In this document: positions 42,975 to 53,542 of the stretch, in pieces
Layout of the letters: each line of letters opens with the position of its first letter
Numbering within the stretch: the first letter of the stretch is position 1
Source of the DNA: Rhizophagus clarus
Lineage: Eukaryota; Glomeromycota; Glomeromycetes; Glomerales; Glomeraceae
Assembly (NCBI GenBank): GCA_015698045.1
Contig: BLAL01000004.1
Span: 620,001 to 684,000 of the forward strand
DNA: 64,000 bases
Reading direction: 5' to 3'
Notes under the pieces: generated by a model
Seen by the model: the letters and a program-made list of their open reading frames with translations, nothing else
What the model was told of the DNA's origin: nothing
The model's database searches: none
Made by a program: the position numbers and the translations under genes

Positions 42975-44114
42975 TTGTTTAGTAGTAATCTCAAAATAAA
43001 AGACAAATTTAGATTAAATAAATTTATAAGTAATTTTATATAAAATATTAAATATTCTAAGATATTCAATTACAGTTTATATGATATTCTACATACTATT
43101 TTATATTATTCTTGCTTTAAATTATAAACCATCGTATAACATAGCATTAATATAAATAATAAAAATTTGTGTACTTCACACTTAAAATTATTGCTTATTC
43201 TGTTACTTATAGAAATTCTACATACGATTTATTCCGGGGTTATGGTATATAATATACATTATAATAATCTAACTATTACCCTATAAAATATGTAATGTCC
43301 GAGTCCCTTTAAAACAAAAAATTATTGCTTTCTTTATTATTACTACTTATATTATTAAATTTTTAATAATTATAACAAATATTAAATCGTGCAGTAGGTT
43401 GCGAGTTATGATGTATTAATCATATAACACAATTAATCAGCAATATAATTTTTTTTTTAATTCTTTATTATGAACGTCAAAGACTATATTAATATATTAT
43501 GTCGTAACGTCATCAATATAGACGTATAACCTGTACATTTATACACATAAATAACTATATTCAAGCGAAACCTATCTAAAAATTAATTAATACTACAAAA
43601 GAAAAACCAACCTATTCTAATATTTAAACTAAACTATCTACAAACAAAACACATCGACCTAAACAAAAAATTAGACTAAGTCTTTAAATAATGTATCATC
43701 GCTATACTCACACTGAACCAGCGTCGCTAACACGTTTTGCGATAAATTTGTTCTGTATAACGAGTCTCGATTGTAATGAATTATATATATGTTAGATTGT
43801 AAGTAAAGGGATTTGAATGATGGTAAAAACATTAAGATCGGATTGATATTGATGAAATTATTACATTTCAAAGATTTATATTAAATAAATAATAATTATT
43901 GGTTTTATAATAATTGCAGATATTTATTTGATAATAACTTCTTGATTATTAAAAATATCCATGATTATTTTAGTCATTGATTCTTGAATACTTAACACTA
44001 AGAATTTCAAATTCACCCGAAGATCTGTGACTTCACCCAAAAAATTTTGGCTTAAAGTTAACTTTGATATAACACTTTATTTTACCACAATAATTTTATA
44101 AAAAATTATTAATA
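42975..44114. other. Gene-free region
   Basis: AT-rich DNA. The first 100 bp resemble the 3' flanks of other F-box paralogues (TTTAGTAGTAAT and ATAAATTTATAAGT words). No gene seen; the minus-strand ORF at 43671-43871 has no recognisable content. Confidence 0.45.
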
Positions 44115-44122
44115 CTCTAAAC

Positions 44123-44657
44123 TAGAGGCCTGCATTTGGCCATATTTTGAAACCCGGCCCGGCCCGGAATATACAGTAAAATTGAAAGCCCAGTCCGGCC
44201 CAGACCCGGCCCGGAATATGTGAAAACTCAGCTGGCACCGGAATTTTTATAGTATTGTGTTTTACATTTTTGTTGTCTAAAGTTACATTATTTTAATATA
44301 TTAATGCTTCGAAGTTCAGTTTTTAATTTTTTTTAAACAAAAAAAATTAGTAATATAGATCACAATTTTGTACCAGTAATTTCGGGTAATGTAAAATTTA
44401 ATGATTTGCATAATTGAAATATCACAAAAATACTAATTTATACATTCAGTGTTTAAAACATTATTATTTATAAATAAAATTATATAATATATAATAGTTA
44501 TATTAGAAAAATGGTAATGTCCGGATAAATTTAAATTTTGGCCGGAATTAAATAGGTAGTTTGGCCAGAATTAAGAAAATCCGGGTTTATATTCTGAACC
44601 CGGACCGGCCCGGAAATTTGTTAAGAACAGGCTAGCCCGGCCCGTTACAGGCCTCTA
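44123..44657. mobile_element. hAT-type element, 535 bp, GC-rich ends
   Basis: Inverted ends TAGAGGCCTGCA and TACAGGCCTCTA are flanked by a perfect 8-bp duplication CTCTAAAC (44115-44122, 44658-44665). Both arms are rich in CCGGCCCGG words that pair with each other, standing out in AT-rich surroundings. No transposase ORF, so non-autonomous. End sequence and duplication fit the hAT superfamily. Confidence 0.85.
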
Positions 44658-44847
44658 CTCTAAACTCTTAAATAAAATAATTTAATGTAATTTTTTAAAT
44701 GATTTAAGCTTCAAAGTTAGTGTGATATCGTATATATTATGTTCGTCAAGTGATCGGCATTGTGATAATAAGCATGGGTTTAATAGCGGTAATCCGTAAT
44801 CGCAACCGGTTCTAAGTTACCCGCAATTTCACGTGCCATAGTTTAGT

Positions 44848-44935
44848 GCGACAAATATCGGGATCAACACTCCGAAAATTATTTAATTTACCCAGTTCGG
44901 GCATAATAATAAAAATTTGTTACCCCCCCCCCCCT
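44848..44935 (+). promoter_or_regulatory. Conserved F-box upstream block with CGG-N10-CCG
   Basis: GCGACAAATATCGGGATC, ACTCCGAAAATT, CCCAGTTCGG and ATAATAATAAA follow the family order. CGG-N10-CCG is at 44859-44874, 86 bp before the ATG. A run of 13 C residues follows near 44923-44935. Confidence 0.62.
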
Positions 44936-44959
44936 TTTTCTTTTTTTTTCATTTCAATT

Positions 44960-46504
44960 ATGTCATGTTCAAAAATATTTACAGGGGATTTACCTGAATT
45001 AACATATGAAATTATAAAATATATTCATGACGATTTTTCAACTTTACATTCATGCATTTTAGTTAATAGATTATGGTGTCGTTTAGCGATCCCGTTATTA
45101 TGGGAAAATCCATTTTCAATTCCTACAAAGAATTATAATTTTATTGAAATTTACTTGCATAATTTAAATGATGATAATGATGATTTAAAAACGAATTTAA
45201 TTGGATATACATTTGCTCATAACTCATTACTGTTTAATTATCCAAAATTTTTAAAACATTTGAATACATGGAAGGTTATTACTTCTATTGGAAGATGGTT
45301 TATTGGATCTTTAAAACCTGAAAATAGAAATTTAGAATTGATACAGAATTTCAAGAGATTGGTTTATACATCACTATTTAAAATTTTTATTGAAAATGAA
45401 GTGAATCTACATACTTTTGAAATTGAAATCATTAATCGTGATTACAGTTATTTTAATGATATTCTTGAGTTAATTTTACAAAATAAAAATTTCATTTACA
45501 ATACCAAAAATTTAAATCTATATTTTGGTAATCCTACTGGTTCAGCATATATTTACGATACTAATGAATATACGTTAATTAAAAATCGTATGTTACAAGT
45601 AATTAACTTACACCAAAATCTTAAAAAAATTTCATTTTATGATAATTATTATCATTTACATCAATCATTTTTATTATCACCGGAAGATTATAATTGTTCC
45701 AACACCTTAAAGTCAATCTCATTATTTCACATTAGACTTAATTATATGTCTAATTTAAATAAAATATTTGAATACTTAAATGTTTTAGAATCTGTTCATA
45801 TCATTTATTGTTATTTAGATATTACTTTTGTTCAAAAAATTATTAATTTATCCAAACCATTAAAATTAAAATCTTTATTTATAAGTAGATTTCAAGGTGT
45901 TGTACCATTAAAATTATTATTACAAAAATGTGGTGATTATTTAGAAAATTTTGGGTTTGTTAAACGAATATTACAACAGCGAATATTAGAATTAATTACG
46001 AAATATTGTAAAAATATTAAATTTCTAAATTTACGTGGATCTAACATTCATATTTATAATCAAATACTTGATTTAATTGTAAATGTTAAACAAAATCTTA
46101 ATTATCTTTCATTGAGTGGGTATAATAATATTAGGCTTAATTCAATTATATTACGAAATTTAGGACAAGCCCTACCTTCTAAATTAGAATATTTAAGTTT
46201 GTGTTTTTGCATTCAAAAGAGTGATTTTGAAGTATTTCTAAAAGATTCTCAAGATACTTTTATTAGGAAATTATTGATCAATAATGAGAATGGTCAAGAA
46301 ATTTTGCCATCAGTAAAAGAATATATTATGAAAAAGAAAAGGGTCGAACATATTGCTATTAAGAGTATTGCTTTTAGTGAAGAAATTAATGATTTGTTTG
46401 AATTTGATGATGAAATGAAGGAATTTAAGTTATACAATGTTAGTGTTCGAAGTTATTTTGATTTGTCTATTGAAATTGATGATTTTATAATGAATTCTTA
46501 TTAA
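44960..46504 (+). CDS. F-box/LRR-like protein, 514 aa
   Basis: Intact paralogue. The frame is open from 44846, but the family start MSCSKIFTG is at 44960, and the upstream DNA is the shared non-coding block, so the shorter form is called. The F-box covers residues about 8-56 (LPELTYEIIKYIH, FSTLHSCILVNRLWCRLA, IPLLWENPFSIPTK). Leucine-rich segments include NTLKSISLFHIRLNY, NVLESVHIIYCYLD, NIKFLNLRGSN and KLEYLSLCFCI. It differs from relatives by a shorter middle (no long LYNIT-type insert) and a distinct C-terminus (FDDEMKEFKLYNVSVRSYFD). It probably recruits substrates to an SCF ubiquitin ligase. Confidence 0.9.
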   Translation: MSCSKIFTGDLPELTYEIIKYIHDDFSTLHSCILVNRLWCRLAIPLLWENPFSIPTKNYNFIEIYLHNLNDDNDDLKTNLIGYTFAHNSLLFNYPKFLKHLNTWKVITSIGRWFIGSLKPENRNLELIQNFKRLVYTSLFKIFIENEVNLHTFEIEIINRDYSYFNDILELILQNKNFIYNTKNLNLYFGNPTGSAYIYDTNEYTLIKNRMLQVINLHQNLKKISFYDNYYHLHQSFLLSPEDYNCSNTLKSISLFHIRLNYMSNLNKIFEYLNVLESVHIIYCYLDITFVQKIINLSKPLKLKSLFISRFQGVVPLKLLLQKCGDYLENFGFVKRILQQRILELITKYCKNIKFLNLRGSNIHIYNQILDLIVNVKQNLNYLSLSGYNNIRLNSIILRNLGQALPSKLEYLSLCFCIQKSDFEVFLKDSQDTFIRKLLINNENGQEILPSVKEYIMKKKRVEHIAIKSIAFSEEINDLFEFDDEMKEFKLYNVSVRSYFDLSIEIDDFIMNSY

Positions 46505-46842
46505 TTATGTAGTTGTAATTTAAAATATCAATATAAACATTCTATTTTATAAATAAATAAAGTCACTTTTATAAATAAAAAGTTATTCTGAAATTAAATA
46601 CTAAATAATATGTAATAGTTATTTCACGGGGATCTGTGGATATCATTGATTTTCACGGCTGCGCCGTGAAACAACTAATATATTTCATGGATACTAACAC
46701 CCGTGACTAATGACTATCAAGCTTACTAATCAATTAATCTTTTTGACATATAAAACGCGTAAACCACGTTTAAATTTTCTTTCGCCCATTAAATTTGTAA
46801 TTTATTTTACATTTTTTTTTTTACTCTCTGAAAAAAATTAAA
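46505..46842. other. Spacer with a strong hairpin
   Basis: Holds the 46651-46671 hairpin and, around it, TCACGGG (46624) and CCCGTGA (about 46711) facing each other, possibly the ends of a tiny foldback element. A T run precedes the Crypton relic. Confidence 0.45.
46651..46671. repeat. Perfect hairpin, 9-bp stem
   Basis: TTTCACGGC and GCCGTGAAA pair perfectly around a TGC loop. No coding or promoter context explains it. Confidence 0.6.
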
Positions 46843-47700
46843 ATGAAATTAAAGACCAAAGTGAATAAAATACAATTTAATACTTCATGTGAGCTTTTAA
46901 ATAATCCACATATACAGCCTATTAAAGCATCTAAAGATATTGAAATTAAGAGTGCAATTTCATTTTATCAAAACAAGTCGTGTGTTCAAAATACAGAAAA
47001 GGCAACAAAAAATTGGCTTGAAACTTTTGAGAGATTTCGAAAAGATATGAATAAGTTACATCCTCAAGATGAGCAATATACAATTCAACTGCATTCTTAT
47101 TTCAGATACGTCTATATTGGAAGATCAATTGGCAGGCTTTATTCAGTTTATTGCTACCATGAAAAAAAAGAGATGGAACTGAATGTAAAGCATTATCAAT
47201 AAAGCAAGCTATTGGTGGTATAAATCGATATTTAATAGAATTTTCAATTATTCATGGAATTAATTTACGTGATCATCATCAATTTCCCGTCCTGGCAAGA
47301 GTTCTTGATGGCAAAATGAAAGACCTTCAAGATAAAGGGCTTGGAGAGATAAAGGGGTCTGCAGCTTTAACTTAACAAAATATTGTAGATATTTTATCAA
47401 GTCCAGCAACTTCAATATCAAGTCGTGATAATCTTATTAAATGAGTATTTTTTCATAATGCTCTTCTTTTAGTTTGTCGGGGCAGTGAGCACTACCAGTA
47501 TCCGTGAAGATGGCGGAATTGATTTTCAAAGATATAGTTTAAAAATAATCAGCGAGGAGTAATTGGTGGTGTAGCACAAAAGATTCCAATTCCAGCTGAT
47601 CCGCCTGATTCTAAAGGACCATGTTATGATTATAAATTATATTTTGAAAAAAAGGCCAATAGATGCAGAGCCAGATTTTTATTTACAAACAGATCCTAAA
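46843..47700 (+). pseudogene. Crypton-type (DUF3504) tyrosine recombinase relic
   Basis: The intact first part (46843-47202, 119 aa) contains KATKNWLETFERFRKDMN, similar to the start of the core-binding domain of Crypton/DUF3504 proteins. After a frameshift near 47165, the next frame continues DGTECKALSIKQAIGGINRYL and then FPVLARVLDGKMKDLQDKG, followed by an in-frame stop, QNIVDILSS, another stop and FFHNALLLVCRGSEHYQ. Further pieces (GGVAQKIPIP, CYDYKLYFEKK) follow to about 47700. These are hallmark segments of that family, whose members catalyse or derive from site-specific DNA recombination. At least three stops and one frameshift make it non-functional. The catalytic R-H-R-Y set cannot be assigned. 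Confidence 0.7.
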
Positions 47701-48762
47701 TGTAAGTTAATCATATTATCTCATGCAAATTTCATAAGATTTTACAAACTTATAATCCTTTGTTCTGGAATTGCGTGATAGAGTTATTAAAAATTATAAC
47801 CTATGCAAATTAAGTTAGAACATCTTGTATACTGTATTTTCTGTTAAAAAAAAAAAAAAAATAGATAAATTTTTTGTATTTAATATTAAACCTGATGATG
47901 GCTCATTCAAAAAGGAATAGAAGTGGCAATGTAAAGAAATAATAATCACCATGGAAGGAAAAAGCTATTAAGTTAAAGTATACATTTTAAATTTTATAAA
48001 ATCATAATTACTCTTTTTTAAAATTTAAAGAGCTCCAATTTTCGTTTTAGTGATAATATTTTACCTATATTATTTCTAAAAAATCTTGAATTTCTGACAG
48101 AATTTTATTTTTTCCAAATCTTTGAACACAACCCGACCAGTATTTTATTTTTTTCCAAATTTTGAACTCATACCGATGAATATTTTTATTTTTTCCAAGT
48201 TTTGAACTTGAACCCATATTTTTATTTTGATTCAAATCTTTGAATCCATTCTGATCAGTATTTGAATGAAAATTTTCAACTTGTAAATAAGAGTTATTTA
48301 TAAATAACAAAAAAAAAAAAAATAATGGGCTTGAATTAAATAAAAAAATTAAGGTAATGCAAATTGAACTAACAGATTAATTTTTTGACATACGGTACAG
48401 AGCAGTACCACTGACAATACTCTTTGAAAATTTTTGTTCAAGACCAAGCGAAACACGGATTCATATTCATTGATAGTACTGATAAAGCGAAAAGAAAAAA
48501 AAGTAATTGTCCAGGTATAATTAATGGCATTTCTTTGGTAATAAAAATAATTAATTGTAAAAAATTTGTATCACACTAAAGAAATATATTTCATAAAAAA
48601 ATTTAAATTAATAAAAGCTGATTCCATATTTTAATTCATACTAGCTAGCATAGGCTTATTACTACGATCATTTTTCATACTATATGTAAGAACTAATTCT
48701 ATGAATACCATGTTATTTTTGATTATATTCTTTAGTGGTGACAAATCATTTACTATTTGTTG
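47701..48762. other. Gene-free region
   Basis: AT-rich. At 48100-48240 a short repeat of TTTTCCAAATTTTGAAC-like words recurs three or four times. It underlies a minus-strand ORF, which is therefore not called. Confidence 0.45.
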
Positions 48763-48770
48763 CATAAAAG

Positions 48771-49024
48771 CAGTGTTGTACATGGGACATTGTCCGGCAA
48801 TTTTTTGTGGACACGGACGTCCAAAAAATCCATGACCGCGTGGACTCTACGGACACAGACAATTTGTCAACCAGCCTTAAAAATCTTTTGGCTGGAATTA
48901 ACAAGAAGTACGGCTGGCATTAACGCGGACAAAATGTCCCGGACATTAAAATATAGCGGACATGGACTGGACTGTCCGATCCGGGACTGTTCAATGTCTG
49001 TGTTCGTGTCCCATGACAACACTG
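48771..49024. mobile_element. hAT-type MITE, 254 bp
   Basis: Inverted ends CAGTGTTGTACATGGGACA and TGTCCCATGACAACACTG are flanked by a perfect 8-bp duplication CATAAAAG (48763-48770, 49025-49032). The interior has many GTCCGG/CGGAC words in both orientations. CAGTG ends and 8-bp duplications are diagnostic of hAT elements. An ORF over it is a by-product. Confidence 0.88.
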
Positions 49025-49032
49025 CATAAAAG

Positions 49033-50040
49033 TGCTCATCATCTTATTATCTAGTTCGCTAACATTATACAAACCATTGATTGAAAAAAAGTTTGGTATC
49101 AGTTTAAAATTTTACTGGTACCATTTAAATATACTTCTTTTAACAGTTGTTTCAAATACTAAAGATATATTTTAAGTATTAAATTGTAACGTACTGCTAT
49201 TGATTAATAATTAGGAAAAGGTTATTTACTATGCTAATTGATTTTCCTTTTTACCATATAATTACTATAAATAAATTGTGATACAATATGATTCGAAAAC
49301 TGATTATACCGCCTCTTATATTTGAATTAAGGTGAATCTTTTTCCTTGACAAACGAGTTTATCAAAACACACGGTCAAGAGGTTTCATCTCAAACCCAAA
49401 GATGGTTCTTTTGCTGCAGAAAATTTTCCCGAAAATATCTGTACCAATTAACGTACTATATGTGGGTATAGATATCTCTCTTTCCTCCTCTTCGAGAGAA
49501 AAGGAGAGGGGATATTGAGCAATCGTGCCATAGTCATCAGTTATTGAAAATTTGGATTAAAATCGTATTGTTTTCTTATATGCCATTAATATGAAGAATC
49601 TTGATATAAATGTGATTAAATTTTGAGAGATTTTTTTTTTTTTTTTTTGGTGAATTCAAATGAAGATTAAACGATAAATCATTTTGGATTCATAAATTGT
49701 TATCCAAGACAACTTGGCGCGATTGTTAAACTGGCCAGAATTAATACATAACTTTAGTTAGAGTATAATTTTGGAAAACTCGTAAAGTTTTTGTTGTCTT
49801 GAAATAGTTATGTATAAATAACTAATAATAATAAGACGCATGTCTAAAGGGACCTATTGTAACAATTATAATTAAAGCTAACATGAATTGTAACTTATTA
49901 GCTTAAATAATTATACTTTAATATCCTAAATTGATTGGCTACTTGCGCTATTAAAATGAAATGACAGTAATTGGGCGTTATAATGATATATTAAATCATC
50001 AAGTGATCAAGCAAGAATTACTGTTTGTTATTATGATAAA
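49033..50040. other. Gene-free region
   Basis: No gene or bounded repeat recognised; it holds a T run near 49628-49650. It forms the 3' flank of the minus-strand nuclease gene. Confidence 0.45.
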
Positions 50041-51443
50041 TTACGGAATTATTTGTTCATCTATTATTTCGTGAAATTTTCCAGAAATATCTAATGATCT
50101 GGCACTCATCCGGACATTAGCAAAATCTTTGTCGTGCCAGAAATGTACGACATTAAGTCCCCTCTCCTGTAGCCTAATACAAGGCCAATATGGGTCTTTA
50201 GCAACATTATCCTCTCGAGAAAAATGAATGACCCAAACTTGTGAGGGTTTAAGTTTATCAGCGTAATTAAGAACCCGTTCAAAATGTTCATCCAATGTTG
50301 TTGAGGATGATGTTGCTAATAATTCAAGGACGGCTACAGGAGAGCGGTCATCACTTTTTTTGATAGTGAGGTCACAATAAAAGTGATGATAAATACCATC
50401 ATCACAAACTTTTCCAATGTGCCATTGCCCGGTTATTTCAAAACTATGTACCTTTGCAAGCCAATTATGCAGGATTCGGTACATCTCTGCATCGTAAACG
50501 CTCTCTTTAGGAACGTAAATATTGCATTTGGAATCTACTTGCAAATGATTGGAACTTTTATAAGAACGGGAAGATCCTTGTGCAATAGTATTCTTATCAA
50601 AAGTTCGGACAACAGATTTTACCACTTCAAGTATATCTATTGTCGAACCATTGGCTTGCAAAGGTACATCTTCATCAGGAAAAAAGAAACTCATTTCCGG
50701 AATTACACATCTTTTTTTCGTTGATGAAGTATCAACTGTATCCTCAGCATCTCGTTTCTTTCCTGATGATAGTGATGATGATGATGGTAATGTTGGTGGC
50801 GCTCTTTTGGCTTTTTTCCATAAGACTTCCACCTGTTTAATATCAGCCTTTACAAAATAAATAAGATGAGAAAATATTTCACAATAAGCATAATCAGACA
50901 AAAATGAGATAGATGGACAAATGCAGAAATATACCAATAATCAAGATTTGTTGTATTATAAAGGAAGAAACATAACCAATTCCTCCTCCAGAATCAGTAG
51001 ACCTTTATCAAAAATTGCATTGATATATCTCATGATGCCTACCAGGACGAACCCGGTAAACGCATCTGATCAGAACTTGCAAGGGTAAATTTACCCCACA
51101 CCTATTAGGACGAACCCAATATGATACAAGAACCTGGCCAAAAGCCCCACCTATCTTAATTTATTATCTATACTACACTTACCCTCTTATTATCTGCAAG
51201 TTTTTGGGCCACATCACGAATTCCTTGTGATGCATGAAAATCGTTACTAATCTTAAACAAAGCATTATAAAACGCATGATGGGTCTTGTCCTTCTCAGCA
51301 TGTTCATAATTATCAATGATCAATATATCATAGTGCGGAAGTGACCATTTTTCATGTGGAAAGAACTCAAAGTACTTTTCATACGGAATATTGTTGCAGA
51401 TAGACGAATTTCCTTGGATGTGATAAGCAGAAACAGACGACAT
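50041..51443 (-). CDS. Crinkler-like PD-(D/E)XK nuclease domain protein, two exons, ~355 aa
   Basis: Two exons on the minus strand: 51183-51443 (87 codons) and 50041-50847. They are joined by a 335-bp intron with a GTAAGT donor, a CTGAT branch-like word and a pyrimidine-rich TTTATTTTGTAAAG acceptor; phase 0 keeps the frame open. Exon 1 has a Walker B-like strand (YDILIIDNYEH) but no P-loop. Exon 2 starts with a basic Ser/Lys-rich linker (KKAKRAPP, STKKRC), which could be a nuclear signal. It ends with a restriction-endonuclease-like fold: the acidic residue in FYCDLTIKK, then VAVLELLAT, with EHFERVLNYADKLKPSQVWVIHF after it. This arrangement resembles the nuclease modules of Crinkler (CRN) proteins common in Rhizophagus. 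The N-terminal targeting module and P-loop are absent, so it may be a truncated copy. The activity and target are inferred. Confidence 0.6.
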
Positions 51444-51454
51444 ATCAGATAAAG

Positions 51455-51725
51455 AGAAAATTACGAAATAGTTTAAGAAATTTACAAAGTTATAAATATA
51501 ATATATATTAGATATTATATAAAGAAATAATTACGAAGCAGTTGAACGAAATTTATGAAGTTATAAATATTATTATATACAGTTGAAAGAAATCTATAAA
51601 TATTATTATACAAAGAGAAAATTACGAAACAGTTGAAGGAAATTTATACGAAATTATAAATATTATTGTATAAAAGAGAAAATTACTAAACAGGTGAAAG
51701 AAATTTATACGGTTATAAATAATAG
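51455..51725 (+). repeat. AT-rich ~70-bp tandem repeat
   Basis: GAGAAAATTACGAAACAGTT followed by GAAATTTATACG and TTATAAATATTATTATA recurs about four times with indels, immediately upstream of the minus-strand nuclease gene. Confidence 0.6.
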
Positions 51726-51784
51726 TAGTATTACTCAGCTTTATCAGTCTGCAAAAACGAACCATATAGGTCTCAGCCATGATT

Positions 51785-52140
51785 TGAACCAGTTTATTTT
51801 AAAGGTCCGATAAATCTGAAGAAAATGAAAAAGATTTGTCAGTCAGCTTGACTTCTACAAAAATGTGTACTGTCTCAAACCATTTTAAAGGTCAGATAAA
51901 TCTGATGAAAATCAAAACCAAAAAAATCAAAAATCGCGTTTATAAAAAAAAGGGTACGCGAAAAATTACTCAACTTACAGAAATACACCGTATACTTATT
52001 GAACCATTTTAAAGGTCCGGTAATAGATATTTGTAGTACGCGAAAATTACATAACCTTGTCAGCTTTGTTAGCCTTTTTAGTATATATATTTTAGTAGTC
52101 ACACACCTGATTCAAAAGTCCGATAAATCTAATGATCGCT
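51785..52140 (+). repeat. Dispersed repeat AACCATTTTAAAGGTCCG
   Basis: ATTTTAAAGGTC(C/A)GATAAATCTGA occurs near 51799, 51887 and 52005, with a weaker copy near 52117, separated by 90-120 bp of dissimilar DNA. Function unknown; it could be upstream regulatory DNA or repeat debris. Confidence 0.5.
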
Positions 52141-52516
52141 TGTAAAAAATTAATTATATTGTGTGACCTCTGTGGATCAGTTTTTACGTTCCGACGGTAT
52201 TTTGAACGTTTAAATTTTAATATTTTATATGAGTATACTTTCTTAATCTATTATTAATTGGTTTTAATTTTTAAAATCATTTATAAAAATATTTAATAAT
52301 AATTATATTAATAATGATGTCATTAACAATATTACATAAATGCGGATAAAAAAAACCCATCAGTAGATATTCGTTTAATATTTGAAGTTTCATCTGAAAT
52401 TATAAGGTAGTAAAGGAAATTTTTAATTATTATAATTAAATTAAAAAAAATTTTTATGAATTTATAATATCACATGAAATATTATCAGAATTATAGCTTC
52501 CCCAGTATCACCATCA
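52141..52516. other. AT-rich spacer
   Basis: No feature recognised before the left target duplicate of the LINE piece. Confidence 0.4.
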
Positions 52517-52534
52517 CTTTTCTTCCCCCAAGTG

Positions 52535-53483
52535 TGTCAGCGCTGCAAGGCTACACTAGAGGATAAGATCATATCTGGCTTTGTCCGGCCCACTCACAAG
52601 AAATCAACCACTCTCTCACTCAACACAAAAGAAGTCTTAAAATCTTTGATTCGTCAACATCATGAGTATATCACACGGGACTTTGACCTAGAGAATGAAT
52701 TAAACTTATGGGAATTTTTTACTCCTTTACCTCTTCATCACACTTTTTATTTTATGTTATATATCAAGTTGTTCCACAGGCTATTCCTGACTTCATAGCT
52801 CAATTTATACGTTCCAAAAAGATCATCACTTCAATTATGACAGATTTTATACAATCAATTTTTCAACATATAATGTTGCCTAGTTGGCATCTTCGCAATA
52901 ACACTTTCCATGACGCCCTCAAGGCGCAACATATCAATATAAAGCAACAACACCGACGAAAGAAAAGGCATACAGGCCAGACTACATTACAGTCTATCAA
53001 TAATAATACTATAGACTTTCACCACTTACGGCTCTCTCCTACGATTGACCATTTTCAAGGACAATCTCGTCTTTCTTTTCACCGTACACCTAACTGTCAT
53101 CGGATCAAACTTCCGTTAAATCATTACGCTAATGTCAAAGGGGACGATTATTTATTATATTCCTCTTCTAATTATTTACACGCAGGATTTAGTTTACATT
53201 ATTTTAATAATGTAGATTTTTCTTTTTTTTATAATTCTGTAGATTTTTTAATTTTTTCTAGGTTTTATTTTGGTTAGATAATTTGGGTTTTATGGCTTCG
53301 GCCGGTTTTTAAACGTACAACAGGCTCTTTGGGCTGTGTTTTTAAATATGGCAGGGCGGCTTCTTTTTTTAGGGAGTTTTAAAGATAGATTCCGGGTTAT
53401 TTCGATAGTTTTATTTTAATTTCTATATGTAATTCATATATCTACTTTATGCGTTGTACTGTCGTTATCATTAAATAAATAAT
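52535..53483 (+). mobile_element. 5'-truncated LINE insertion, 949 bp
   Basis: Contains the last part of a LINE ORF2: CQRC, NTKEVLKSLIRQHHEY, then after a frameshift near 52760 IMLPSWHLRNNTFHDALKAQHI, characteristic of the C-terminal end of Rhizophagus-type LINE proteins. A 3' UTR with GGCTTCGGCC follows, and a TTAAATAAATAAT tail. It is flanked by an 18-bp duplication, CTTTTCTTCCCCCA(A/C)GTG (52517-52534 and 53484-53501). 5' truncation and a long duplication are the marks of target-primed reverse transcription. Confidence 0.82.
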
Positions 53484-53542
53484 CTTTTCTTCCCCCACGT
53501 GATTTATGTGACGTACAATTTGTGGCGTTATACTGTATATTG

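Noticed and set aside
48757..49029. 90-codon ORF with Trp and Cys
   Set aside because: It coincides with the hAT MITE and its inverted ends.
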